Source of the DNA: Pseudo-nitzschia pungens | Lineage: Eukaryota; Bacillariophyta; Bacillariophyceae; Bacillariales; Bacillariaceae | Direction of reading: 5' to 3' | Assembly: GCA_037355855.1 (NCBI GenBank) | Contig: CM074765.1 | Span: 1,674,001-1,738,000, forward strand | Length of the DNA stretch: 64,000 nucleotides | Part shown: piece after piece, positions 53,464 through 63,373 of the stretch | Position numbering within the stretch: the stretch's first letter is position 1 | How the letters are laid out: each line of letters begins with the position of its first letter | Program-made: the position numbers and the translations under genes | Notes under the pieces: generated by a model | Told to the model about the DNA's origin: nothing | Databases searched by the model: none | What the model saw: only the letters and a program-made list of their open reading frames with translations

Positions 53464-56400
53464 ATGGCTGATACCATCCACACCGGACCGCGCGTAATCA
53501 ACCGATTCGCAGACGTCTGTGTGGAGGTATTGGACCACAAGGGAAGGGGGAGGATGCTCCGAGGCCTACTCGACTCCGGGTGCTCCAAATCCATCATACT
53601 AAGGCACTTTGTCAACCGAAGTCAACTAACGAACCGAGACCAAAGATCTGTCACCTACAACACATATGGAGGCAAGTTCAGAACCAAGTCTGCGGCTTCA
53701 GTGGGACTAAGGCTGATAGAATTTTCAAACTCCAAGACCATCAAATGGACCTTCCAAGTGGATGAATACCATCATCATGAGGAGGTGCCCTATGACATGA
53801 TTATAGGATCCGATCTAATGGCACAACTGGGACTGGATATAAAATACAGCTCCCGTACGATCGAATGGCAGGGTGACTCTATTCCCATGAAGGGGATGGG
53901 GGAGCTCTCTGACCCGGACAAATGTGAGGCAGTATTCTTTGCCAACACACAAAGTCCAATCCTCCAACAAGAGGAAGAAAGGCAAGCCAAAATTCTGGAC
54001 GCCGACTACTCCAAAGTCGATATAGATGCTATGGTCAATGACCTGGAGATTACAGACGCGTCCAAGGAAGCGCTGAAGAAAACACTGAAGAAATTCCCAA
54101 CACTCTTTGGAGGAGGATTGGGTCTGCTCAAAAATATAGAACCGGTGTCCATTGAACTCCAACCAGGGGTCAAACCGGTCCGGCAGAGGTACTATTCTGT
54201 ACCCCATGCCTTTGAACAAGCACTCCGAAAGGAGATCACCAGGCTCTGCGATATTGGAGTCCTGGAAAAACTCCCCCACGATGACGACTCACCGTGGGCA
54301 TCCCCTACCTTCTGTCAACCCAAGAAGACAGGGGACATTCGCGTCCTAACCGACTTTCGAAAGATGAACGCAGCCATCCAAAGGAAACCATTCCCACTAC
54401 CACGAATAGGGGAAACGATCCAAAGACTACAAAAGTTCAAGTCAGCTACGGCGCTTGACTTGTCCCAGGGATATTATACCATTCCCATTTGCAAGGAGAG
54501 CCAGAAGATCTGCTCTACCATTTTACCATGGGGAAAATATGCCTACAAACGATTGGCAATGGGAATTGCATGTGCACCAGATATCTTCCAATCCGTCATG
54601 ATGAACCTACTCGGTGACCTGGACTATGTCCTCGTCTATATCGATGACATCCTAATCATACAAAGGGAAGGCGAGTCCGAACAGGATCACCTCCACAAAA
54701 TTGATACAGTCCTACAGAGACTGGACGATGCTGGCTTCCGAGCCAACCTCAGAAAATCCTTTTTCATGCAAAAAGAAGTGGAATATCTGGGATTTCTGTT
54801 AACAACAGAAGGCATTCAGCCCCAGCCAAAGAAACTGGAGGCGATGAAGCGACTGGAAGCCCCCAAGAACACCAAGCAACTCAAGATGTTTCTTGGAATG
54901 GTAAACTTTTACAGGGACATGTGGAAGCGCCGCTCCCACATCCTAGCCCCTCTGAACAAACTCGCAGGGAAAAAGGGCAAAATGAACTGGTATTGGGGTC
55001 CAGCAGAGCAGAAAGCTTTCATGGAGGCGAAGAGGATGCTCGCAGATGAAGCTAAGCTTGCATTCCCGGACTTTACGAAACCATTTCATCTCTACTCAGA
55101 CGCCAGCGATAGGCAACTGGGAGCGACTGTATGCCAAGATGGCAAGCCCCTTGGTTTCTACACCCGGAAGCTGAACTCGGCGCAGCTCAACTACACTGGT
55201 GGAGAAAAAGAACTCCTGGGCATAGTAGAAGGCCTGAAGGCATTCGAAGGAATCCTACGAGGACAAGATGTGATTATTCACACAGACCACCTTAACCTGC
55301 TCTATCAGCAGATGCCCACCCAAAGGATGGTCCGGTGGAGACTCCTCATGGAGGAGTTCCACCCGGTAGTCAAGCATGTGGCTGGCAAAGACAACGATGC
55401 AGCAGATGCACTATCACGACTGGATATTACGGATGACCCAGCAGATACGGTGGAATGGCTACCACCAAATAAGCCCCTCACCTACGCGGATGAGGAAGAG
55501 CACCTCCGGCAACTCCTATTCCCGCTTGGAGAAGCGCCGGAAGAATTCCAGGGCAATAGTGCATTCCCACTTGCCCCGGACATGATTCAGTTCTACCAGC
55601 AACAGGACACAGGAATCGTGAATGCTCTGGAAAAAGACAATCGACTAACCACCAAAATGGTGGAAGGTTACAACCTAATCCATAAAGCAGGAAAGATCCT
55701 GATTCCCGATAAACTCAAGGATAGAGTTATGGAATGGTACCACAGCATGTTGGTCCATCCCGGAGAAAAGAGAATGGAACAGAGCATACGCTCAGTCTTC
55801 ACCTGGAAAGGCCTACGGAAGGACGTCCAGGACCTTTGTAAGCACTGCCACACGTGTCAGATGTTTAAGAAGAGTGGCCGGAAGAAGTATGGACTACTAC
55901 CGGAAAAAGCAGCTGAGGTCACCAAATGGCAGAGGGTCAATGTGGACCTCTGGGGACCTGCAACCGTCCACAACAAAAATGGTAAAGACTACCAAATCCA
56001 TGTCCTCACCATGGTGGACCCAGTGACCGGATGGTTTGAACTGGCTCACCTGAAGGACTCCCCAAATGCAGCAGAAACTCAACGATTGTTGGACAGTACC
56101 TGGCTGGCAAGATATCCGCGCCCAAAGGAAATTGGCTTTGATGGCGGAAGTGAGTTCAAAGCAGAGTTCCAAGAGCTCTGCGAGAACATGGGGATGAAAA
56201 GAAAGCCCAGCGGGGCTTGGAACCCACAATCCAACTCGGTGTTGGAAAGGATCCATCAGGTATTAAAGGACTGTCTGTTGTCCTTCAACCTGGAACAAAG
56301 GGACCTCCACGAGGAGGACCCTTTTGAGGAATTCACCACCAAGGCAGCATATGCTATCAGAAGCGCCATCCATACTACTTTGGGGTACTCCCCGGCACAA

Positions 56401-56733
56401 TTGGTGTTTGGCAGAGACATGTTCATGCCGGTGAACTTCCCAGTGGATTGGGAAGCAATCCAAGCAAGGAAGCAGCAAAGCATCCACAAGAGCAACATCA
56501 GGGAAAACCAGAAGAGGATCCCCCATGTCTATAAAGAAGGAGACTATGTCACCCTGGAAAGGAAGGGCATTATTCCAAAACTATCCTTCCCACGGCAAGG
56601 ACCTTACAAGGTGCTCAAGGCCCATGATAATGGAACTGTAACTATTGAAACTGCTCCTTTTGTAACTGACCGGGTTAACATCAGGAGAGTCCATCCCTAT
56701 TATTGCAGGGATAGCCCTGAACCAGAGAAGTAA
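53464..56733 (+). CDS. Pol polyprotein of element E: protease, RT, RNase H, integrase
   Basis: 1089 residues, all domains intact. Retropepsin: LLDSGCSKSI with Asp37. Reverse transcriptase: LTDFRKMNAAI, LDLSQGYYTIP and catalytic YIDD (Asp394-Asp395). RNase H: LYSDASDRQLG with Asp546, GEKELLGIVEG, IIHTDHLNLLY. Integrase zinc region: His760, His765, Cys795, Cys798. Integrase triad: Asp828 (NVDLWGP), Asp893 (FDGGSEF) and Glu928 (SNSVLERIH), giving the D,D-34-E spacing. No chromodomain is obvious at the C-terminus. The order PR-RT-RH-IN identifies a Ty3/gypsy-type element. The gene is in frame with gag and separated from it by one TGA. Confidence 0.95.
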   Translation: MADTIHTGPRVINRFADVCVEVLDHKGRGRMLRGLLDSGCSKSIILRHFVNRSQLTNRDQRSVTYNTYGGKFRTKSAASVGLRLIEFSNSKTIKWTFQVDEYHHHEEVPYDMIIGSDLMAQLGLDIKYSSRTIEWQGDSIPMKGMGELSDPDKCEAVFFANTQSPILQQEEERQAKILDADYSKVDIDAMVNDLEITDASKEALKKTLKKFPTLFGGGLGLLKNIEPVSIELQPGVKPVRQRYYSVPHAFEQALRKEITRLCDIGVLEKLPHDDDSPWASPTFCQPKKTGDIRVLTDFRKMNAAIQRKPFPLPRIGETIQRLQKFKSATALDLSQGYYTIPICKESQKICSTILPWGKYAYKRLAMGIACAPDIFQSVMMNLLGDLDYVLVYIDDILIIQREGESEQDHLHKIDTVLQRLDDAGFRANLRKSFFMQKEVEYLGFLLTTEGIQPQPKKLEAMKRLEAPKNTKQLKMFLGMVNFYRDMWKRRSHILAPLNKLAGKKGKMNWYWGPAEQKAFMEAKRMLADEAKLAFPDFTKPFHLYSDASDRQLGATVCQDGKPLGFYTRKLNSAQLNYTGGEKELLGIVEGLKAFEGILRGQDVIIHTDHLNLLYQQMPTQRMVRWRLLMEEFHPVVKHVAGKDNDAADALSRLDITDDPADTVEWLPPNKPLTYADEEEHLRQLLFPLGEAPEEFQGNSAFPLAPDMIQFYQQQDTGIVNALEKDNRLTTKMVEGYNLIHKAGKILIPDKLKDRVMEWYHSMLVHPGEKRMEQSIRSVFTWKGLRKDVQDLCKHCHTCQMFKKSGRKKYGLLPEKAAEVTKWQRVNVDLWGPATVHNKNGKDYQIHVLTMVDPVTGWFELAHLKDSPNAAETQRLLDSTWLARYPRPKEIGFDGGSEFKAEFQELCENMGMKRKPSGAWNPQSNSVLERIHQVLKDCLLSFNLEQRDLHEEDPFEEFTTKAAYAIRSAIHTTLGYSPAQLVFGRDMFMPVNFPVDWEAIQARKQQSIHKSNIRENQKRIPHVYKEGDYVTLERKGIIPKLSFPRQGPYKVLKAHDNGTVTIETAPFVTDRVNIRRVHPYYCRDSPEPEK

Positions 56734-56744
56734 TTGTTACAGTA

Positions 56745-56757
56745 CCATGGAGGAGCA
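56745..56757 (+). promoter_or_regulatory. Polypurine tract of element E
   Basis: CCATGGAGGAGCA immediately precedes the 3' LTR; the purine-rich part probably primes plus-strand synthesis. Confidence 0.6.
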
Positions 56758-56948
56758 TGCCGTGCACCGGAATACAGTCACGAGTCTACTCGGGACTGGA
56801 TTAAGGATAAGGATGAATTACGATTAGCGAGCGTCCGTATCGCCAATAGGGAGACGGACTCTCGATCCGATAGCGATAGACTAATTGATAGAGCTCACAA
56901 TTTGCATATCACTACTATTCTAATCATTAGTAGACCCGGGGTATGGCA
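56758..56948 (+). repeat. 3' LTR of element E
   Basis: 191 bp, read as identical to 51100-51290. Confidence 0.95.
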
Positions 56949-57430
56949 GTATTTGGTGGTTGGTAAGCTGAGGAGCTGTGCAGCGTTCCTGAAGGCTTCT
57001 TCAACAAATAGGAATTCCTCTAGTCCTCCTTTGTTGGTGAACAGAGGGATCTTCATGCTGTCTTGGTTGCCATTGGTGTCGACAATGGAAAGCTTGGTTC
57101 TCTTGGGCTTGCTCCTGTTGAATAAGGGAGTATAGTTGACTGGAGGATCTCTGTATAGTCCTGCTATGGTTCTTGATTTGATTCAGAGCATTCGATTGTA
57201 TCGATCGATCAGAGATTTGAATTGCTTGTGGAGCATTCGATCAATTTGGTGTTCAATTGATTTGGTGTTCGATCGTTTCGTTCGATCGTTTGGTTCCCTG
57301 TTTTGAAGCTTGGTTCCGATTGTAGGATTTTGCTTGTCAGGGTATTGATGTATACCTGTTGTTTAGGATAAAGGTTGTTTTGGATTCAGTACTGAGTTGT
57401 CTTCTACTTTCAAGCGGGCAATAATTACTG

Positions 57431-57780
57431 TGTAACACTCTAGGGTAGAATTAGATGAAGTGATACGGGATAGAGGTATTTTAAAGATGAATAATTATAA
57501 AAATTGTGAATGGTTGAATACTTTACGAGATGGGAATGATTTCTTGAGTATGGAATGAATGAGTGATCAAACAATAGTATTGTTCGTTGGGCATAATATC
57601 AATAATCAGCAAGTCACGGGAATCTTTGTTTATCTTGATATTTGAGTATCCAATCAGTATCCGTTGTATGTGTGTATATACTGAACATACATACATGAAT
57701 AGCATACATATATTGGAGTACATGCGGGATTCAATAATCATTTAGAGCCTTTCGTAGTAAGGCTACACCAGCATGTTACA
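57431..57780 (-). repeat. 5' LTR of element D
   Basis: 350 bp with TGTAACA/TGTTACA termini. The leader on its low side carries CAATAATTACTG and TCAGTACTGA palindromic motifs. Confidence 0.88.
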
Positions 57781-57925
57781 GTAAAAGTGACCCCTGGAGT
57801 TGCTTTGAACCCCAAAAGTGTCAGCAAGTGTTAAGTGTCGAAGTAACCCTAGGTGTCAACTTGACAACTTTTTATCTTAGTATATGCCCTTTGTTTGTCT
57901 TATTATGCCTTTATTTGTCATTCAA

Positions 57926-58040
57926 CTTCTCTTGCGAGTGTCAAAAAGCCCCGAAAAGTTTCAGTGGTGAGTGTCAAGTGTCAAAGTGACCCCAGGTGTC
58001 AATTTGACCCTGGGAGTCACTTTGACACTCGCAAGAGAAG
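57926..58040. repeat. Long inverted repeat with two competing left arms
   Basis: CTTCTCTTGCGAGTGTCAAA (57926-57945) is the exact reverse complement of 58021-58040. The inner arm GTGTCAAAGTGAC (57978-57990) also pairs with 58016-58028. It lies in host DNA just right of element D. Confidence 0.85.
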
Positions 58041-58623
58041 TCTGGCATTACCTAAGTTGGTAGTAAATATGAAGATGTTTCACCTCGATATTATGCTACC
58101 ATCGGGGTATGGTCATTGTGTGCGATTTGTACTATAACCAAATACCCAGCCCCTGCAGTTAACAAGTGAGCAAGTTCAGTGAGCGCATTGATCAAGTACA
58201 GTAGTACACCATACAGCGCGTACACTACAGTACTGGTGCTACAGGTGTCAGTAAAAGCTATGGTCAGTACGTTCAATTAAGTACTGGACCTGCGTACCCT
58301 AGGCCTATTTGGGAATTTGGAATCTTGTTTCGAAAAACAAAAAATGCTCTCTTTATTCCCTAACTGCGCGTCTATCGACAATTTTTAGCGCGCGATTATT
58401 GTTTTCAAGATTCCTTGAAAATATGAACTGGTGCTTAAAATCTGGAGGAGGCAAATATGTGTCCTCCAGATTCTGAGAAATTGGTTAATAGATTCTTATT
58501 TTTCTATGTGTGAGCACATAGATCTGTGTGTGCCACGTCACGAATAATGTAATATGGCACGTGCATATTAGTTTCGGGAATCACTCAATATAAGAAGCGG
58601 TATGCCACGATCACTAAAAATTG
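58041..58623. other. Intergenic, nothing recognised
   Basis: AT-rich host DNA with no convincing ORF or repeat; contains some GTAC/TAG-rich runs at 58195-58260. Confidence 0.5.
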
Positions 58624-58624
58624 G

Positions 58625-59227
58625 CAATTCATATTCCATGTGTGGTCCAAAATAGAAAAATTTCCCTCAGTCAATTTTTTTCTTCTCATAATTTACTGCA
58701 TATCACTAGTAAAAGTGTACCTGATAAAGCAACTTACCAAGTACACTTCCAATCACTCTCCAACTTTTAAATTTGATATGCAGTTCACGTATATAGTTGA
58801 GAGTCAAGTAGTAAGTACCTTTTTCAGTTTACATCCATCTGCTGTCTGATATTGCTGATTCAAACTACCAGTGATCTGTGCCTTTCACCTGGAATATAAA
58901 ATACAAAATCGGATCATCCATCCATCATCCGTTTTATTCTTATTCAATTAAAAGCTTCCACTTGGAACCAAAATTTGGACCATCCATCCAAATAAATTAC
59001 TTTATCTTCCATTCATCTAGACTGAAAATGAGTATCATATCCAGAATCCTTGTAAAAAATTGGGCTAGATACAATATTCACATATTATTTTGTTATAATT
59101 TTTGATGGAGTTGATAGATTGAAGTGTAATTAGTTTTTGTTAGTACTATTATGCAGTGAAAGTGGAAAAAAAAATTGAGGTTGAGGGAAATTTTTCTTAT
59201 TTGGACCACACATGGAATATGGAGTGC
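58625..59227. mobile_element. MITE-like element with about 50-bp inverted ends
   Basis: The left end ATATTCCATGTGTGGTCCAA continues AATAGAAAAATTTCCCTCAG. The right end is its inverted counterpart (GAGGGAAATTTTTCTTATTT then GGACCACACATGGAATAT at 59203-59220). About 600 bp, AT-rich and non-coding. No clear target duplication could be found, so the exact borders are uncertain. Confidence 0.6.
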
Positions 59228-59772
59228 TTTTTTTTACTACTACGAAGGGAGTAGTATTTATACAGCGAACACGGACGACGGACAGACGTCGTGTCATACC
59301 CCTTCTTATTGTGACCCCTGATCAAGATCGGGAACAACTCCAGTCAACCATCAATTGCAAATTTGGAACCCACGGGACTGACTACGCGTAGACGGTCTGT
59401 CTGGCACAAAAACACAAACAAAAAATGAGGCACCGTCACCATCAAAAGTTGGGCGCGAAAAGATTTGGATGGCAGCATCTAACCATCATGAATACCGGTA
59501 AGATTACTTCGTATTGATTTTAACCTTGTTGTCAACATCACGAGTCGTCAGTCCGGAACAATATTATTAATTTCTCCCTAATACTTTTACTTCTTTTGAG
59601 ATGACACAGCTTTGTGCGCCGTAGATTGTGGTATCGTAAGCTGCCGATTCATTCTAAACCTACCTTCGTAAAAGCAATCCTCCGAAACATAATATAACAT
59701 AAACGATTGCACCCGCCGAAGTGCATCCCAAAACTGAATCAATCGAAAATAAAACGAAAGCATTGTGTGACA
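59228..59772 (+). other. Upstream region of the CTP synthase gene
   Basis: Non-coding; probably includes the promoter and 5' UTR. No clear TATA box or other signal stands out. Confidence 0.5.
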
Positions 59773-61452
59773 ATGAAATACATCGTCGTGACAGGAGGTG
59801 TCGTCAGTGGCCTCGGGAAAGGAGTGACCATTAGTAGTATGGGCCGTCTTTTGCAGGCCTGTGGCCTTCGGGTGACGGCCATCAAGATCGACCCCTACTT
59901 GAACGTCGATGCCGGGACTATGTCTCCCTTCGAGCACGGAGAGGTCTTCGTCTTAAACGACGGAGGCGAAACCGATTTGGATCTTGGAAACTACGAACGA
60001 TTCTTGAATCTTCAGTTGACCCAGGACCATAACATTACAACCGGAAAGGTGTATCGTCACGTTATTTTGAAAGAGCGAAAAGGAGATTATTTGGGGAAGA
60101 CGGTTCAAGTCGTCCCCCACATCACAAACGAGATCCAAGACTGGATAGAACGAACTGCTAGGATTCCCACTGATGACAGCGGGGAAGAGGCGGATGTTTG
60201 TCTCATCGAGGTTGGCGGAACAGTGGGGGATATCGAATCGAGTGTGTTTTTGGAAGCCTTGCGACAATTTCAGTTCCGAGTCGGCACAGAGAATTTCCTC
60301 CTTTGCTTCGTTAGTCTCGTTCCGGTTTTGTCGGACGAACAAAAAACAAAACCTACCCAGCACGGCGTCAAAGATTTGAGGTCGCTTGGATTGACACCCT
60401 CCGTGATCTTTTGCCGCTGCAAAGAAGAGCTCGAAATGGCCACCCGACAAAAAATAAGCAATTTCTGCCATGTTCCGAGCGATCGCGTTCTCAGCGTTCA
60501 CGACGTTAGAAATGTCTACCAAGTACCGCTCTTGTTGCAGCAACAGAAACTCCACGAAATGATTTATCAGCACTTGAGAATCGAGTCCCCCTGCAAACCC
60601 GATCTCGGTGACTGGGCCAAAGTCGCCAATCAGATGGAATCTTGGACGGATACGGTGCAGATATGTTTGATTGGAAAATACAACGGGCTCCAGGATTCCT
60701 ACCTTTCTATTATCAAGGCACTGAGGCATGCGGCCATTGCCTGCGAACACAAACTCGATTTACAGTGGGTCGAGGCCAGCGATCTGGAAGAAAATCAGGA
60801 CACCATGTCGGGCGAAGCTTGGGAAAAGGTCAAAAAATGCCAGGGAGTTATTGTTCCTGGTGGATTCGGAAACCGTGGTTTCGACGGAAAGGTCCTCGCC
60901 GCCAAGTACTGCAGAGAAAACAACAAGCCCTACTTAGGAGTGTGTCTCGGTTTCCAAGCTGTCGTTGTAGAATATTCACGCAATGTGTTGGGTCTCGAAG
61001 GGGCTAACTCCGCCGAATTTGATGAAAAATCGCCACATCCGGTCGTCTTTTTCATGCCCGAAATCGACAAGGAAACCATGGGAGGGAACATGAGATTGGG
61101 ATCCAGAGTCACCAAATTTACCCACCCCGTCATTGACGAAGCCACGGGTGCCACCAGCGTCCTTCAAAAGCTCTACGGAGGCGCTGAAATGGTGCACGAA
61201 CGCCACCGGCATCGATATGAGGTCAATCCCGACTATGTTGACCAAATCCACAATGGTGGACTGAAACTGGTCGGCCGGGACGAAACAGGAACTCGCATGG
61301 AGGTAGCCGAGATTCCGGGCCATCCATATTACGTTGGTGTTCAGTACCATCCAGAGTTCAAGTCTCGACCGCTTATTCCCAGCCCGCCCTTCCGCGGACT
61401 GATCCTAGCGGCCTGTGGAAAACTGGAAGCGCACTTGGCAGAGCAAAACTAA
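59773..61452 (+). CDS. CTP synthase (glutamine-hydrolysing)
   Basis: 559 residues, intronless. Converts UTP to CTP using ATP and ammonia from glutamine (EC 6.3.4.2), the last step of de novo pyrimidine nucleotide synthesis in the cytosol. Start chosen at ATG 59773 because [17 protein letters not shown] is the conserved N-terminus; the upstream in-frame extension lacks an ATG. The synthetase domain has the P-loop [10 protein letters not shown], and [20 protein letters not shown] and [11 protein letters not shown] are strongly conserved. The class I glutamine amidotransferase domain has the nucleophile in YLGVCLGFQ (Cys391) and the His526/Glu528 pair in YHPEFKSRP. Length is normal for eukaryotic enzymes. 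It is a housekeeping gene lying only 2 kb from the transposon nest. Confidence 0.97.
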   Translation: MKYIVVTGGVVSGLGKGVTISSMGRLLQACGLRVTAIKIDPYLNVDAGTMSPFEHGEVFVLNDGGETDLDLGNYERFLNLQLTQDHNITTGKVYRHVILKERKGDYLGKTVQVVPHITNEIQDWIERTARIPTDDSGEEADVCLIEVGGTVGDIESSVFLEALRQFQFRVGTENFLLCFVSLVPVLSDEQKTKPTQHGVKDLRSLGLTPSVIFCRCKEELEMATRQKISNFCHVPSDRVLSVHDVRNVYQVPLLLQQQKLHEMIYQHLRIESPCKPDLGDWAKVANQMESWTDTVQICLIGKYNGLQDSYLSIIKALRHAAIACEHKLDLQWVEASDLEENQDTMSGEAWEKVKKCQGVIVPGGFGNRGFDGKVLAAKYCRENNKPYLGVCLGFQAVVVEYSRNVLGLEGANSAEFDEKSPHPVVFFMPEIDKETMGGNMRLGSRVTKFTHPVIDEATGATSVLQKLYGGAEMVHERHRHRYEVNPDYVDQIHNGGLKLVGRDETGTRMEVAEIPGHPYYVGVQYHPEFKSRPLIPSPPFRGLILAACGKLEAHLAEQN

Positions 61453-62701
61453 CGAGAATACAAATGGCGCAATCGTTCCTATGATTGTGGTCGAGCAATC
61501 AGTAAAACTTCGACATGTAGAGCAGTCTGGGCAGTTGGCTTCGGAATGCGAATGATCGTAATTCTTGTGTGACTCGTGGTGTCACCTAACTACTTGGGGA
61601 AAGACTCGAAGCGGAAAAAAATCGTTCGGACAATACAAAGTTAAGGGCATACACAAATCGTTTCAATCATTCGCGGACGTCATTTGGGCCGATCGACAAG
61701 CACCATACAATTCATGTCCATCCCGAAACTTCGTGCGTTTACGTTCGGCCAACGAAACTAGTAACTTACTAAATAAATAACACGAAACGATCGCCTCTTC
61801 TGATATGATACGTCACATCGTATGAATTTTATGTCATTCATGGTTTAATATCAAATAGTAACGATAAGATCGCAACCATCGTTGTTTCTCCAGTGTAGTA
61901 TTTGCTTCGATCCAATCATCGTTCTTTGCAGGAAAGAAAAATAAGGCATCGAAGAAAGCGAGGCAGTTTCAAAAGTTTCATAATTCACCTACGATCTCTC
62001 TTTCTCTCTCTCTTTCTCTCTCCAAATCCATCTGTTTGTAGTGCTCTCAGCCTTCACGATCGAGTTTTGCCGAATAAAAATTGTTCTTTCGTTGAACCAA
62101 AAACAGTCCTGTACTTAAAATTTGTTCACTTTACAGATTGCTCTGATTCCAATTTGACATCCTCGATGAATAGACCTCATGGCAGAGATATTTCTGTGGC
62201 ACACGATAGGGATCTCGTCTAAGGATCAGCTGGTAACCAAACCATTCATTATGTTAAATCGCTTGCTCGCAGAAAGCTTGCTTTGCGTGATTCTCAATTC
62301 GAAAACCAAGTCGATGGTATACTATTAGCATTTTTCTTGTAGATGTTACTTATTGTATAATGTACTATGCTATCTGCAGTGTTGTTCTCGCATGTTGCGC
62401 TGTGTTCGTTGCTAACTGTAGGCGATAATCCCTCACGGTATAGTTCGTTGGTGTGATTCGTCTTTGAATTTTGCTTGGCTACTGTGACGTAATTTGACAA
62501 ACCGCACCAGGGTATGTGTATCTTTTTCGGTGGTTGGGATATTCCCGCTGATTGATTGGATTGCGTTCATGAGTTGCACATCGCATGCAGCACTATGATT
62601 GCCATTGTGCGCTGGGTTGCAATGTGTCTTGGTTGGTGGACTGAGTGGCTCTCTGAATAATATGACCGCATTGAACGGTATCAAAACAAACCCCATTGAA
62701 T
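61453..62701. other. Intergenic between convergent genes
   Basis: Contains the 3' flanks of CTP synthase and of the HMG-like gene, and a CTCTCTTTCTCTCTC tract at about 61995-62025. Open frames here are short, lack coding character and mostly lack ATG starts. Confidence 0.6.
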
Positions 62702-63340
62702 CTACAAGATGAAGGACCGGACGTCACGGCCACAAAGGAGGTCCAGGTGGCCGAGGCTTGTGATCAGCTCGTTTCGTTTGGCTTCTGCCGTGTGGGGGCA
62801 AAAGACCTCGTTCAAAGGAACAGGATCGAATTCGAAGGACTCAACTTCCTCCGTGCTTTGGTCGTGTATAGGAGTCTCATATGCGGGTGGATCGATGCTG
62901 CACCCTCCGGTGGCTTGAACGTCGTTGCTGTCGCTGCGTTTGTCACTATCGGCCCCAACGTTGTAGCCACCAAAGTCTCCCAGGAGCTTTCTTTGACGGT
63001 GGAACTGCTGCATTCGATCGATACTCGGTCCCCCGACCAATGGAATCGCGATCGTTTCCGTCGCGGGGAATGGTGTGCATTCGTTGCTGGTGCTGGTGCT
63101 GGTGCTGTGGTTCAGGTTCGAAGAAGTGAGTTCTTTCTTGAGTTGGTTGATGATTTCTTCTAGCTTCTTGTTCTTGGCCCAAATGTCCTGGAATTTCTTG
63201 CGGTTGGCATCAACAGTGTTATTGGAGTAGTCAATTTCCCAGGTGTTACTGTCGTTGTTCTCACTTGGGGGTTGGATGGTTGGGGTTTCATCGGCCTTGG
63301 GATTCTCAAGAAAAGAGCGAATGCAGTTCTGTTTTTTACT

Positions 63341-63373
<33 letters not shown>

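Larger units (their letters stand above)
51100..56948 (+). mobile_element. Ty3/gypsy-like element E, complete and apparently intact
   Basis: 5,849 bp. LTRs of 191 bp (51100-51290 and 56758-56948) look identical, with termini TGCC/GGCA. The TSD is GTATT (51095-51099 and 56949-56953), within gag of D. gag and pol are both undamaged. The LTR sequence and gag are unrelated to the A-D family. Identical LTRs imply very recent insertion. Confidence 0.95.
38620..57166 (-). pseudogene. Gag of element D, split by insertions B and E
   Basis: Starts at ATG 57166 (MAGLYRDPPVNYTPLFN) and runs to 56954. It is interrupted by E, continues 51099-50319, is interrupted by B, and continues 38757 to about 38620. 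Joined across the two target duplications the reading frame is continuous except for one TGA at 50900-50902, directly after IMHTYL; A and C have CGA (Arg) there. The knuckle CRIPGHDHDWSKCPKN is kept. The last codons read TGG TGA where A has TGG CAA. The role would be as for gag A, but the copy is destroyed by the insertions. Confidence 0.8.
37133..57780 (-). mobile_element. LTR element D (gag-only), hosting elements B, C and E
   Basis: Minus-strand element. The 5' LTR is 57431-57780 and the 3' LTR is 37133-37484. Its gag reads across both insertions. The net length without B and E is about 3,228 bp, close to element A (3,258 bp), with the same layout and no pol. The flanking pentamers are GTCAA and GTAAA, one mismatch, so the TSD is slightly decayed or the left and right joins are not original. 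The LTRs differ at about nine bases plus one 2-base gap. Confidence 0.85.

Noticed and set aside
61902..62222. 106-codon frame between CTP synthase and the HMG-like gene
   Set aside because: No ATG at its start, passes through a CT-rich low-complexity tract, and has no recognisable features.
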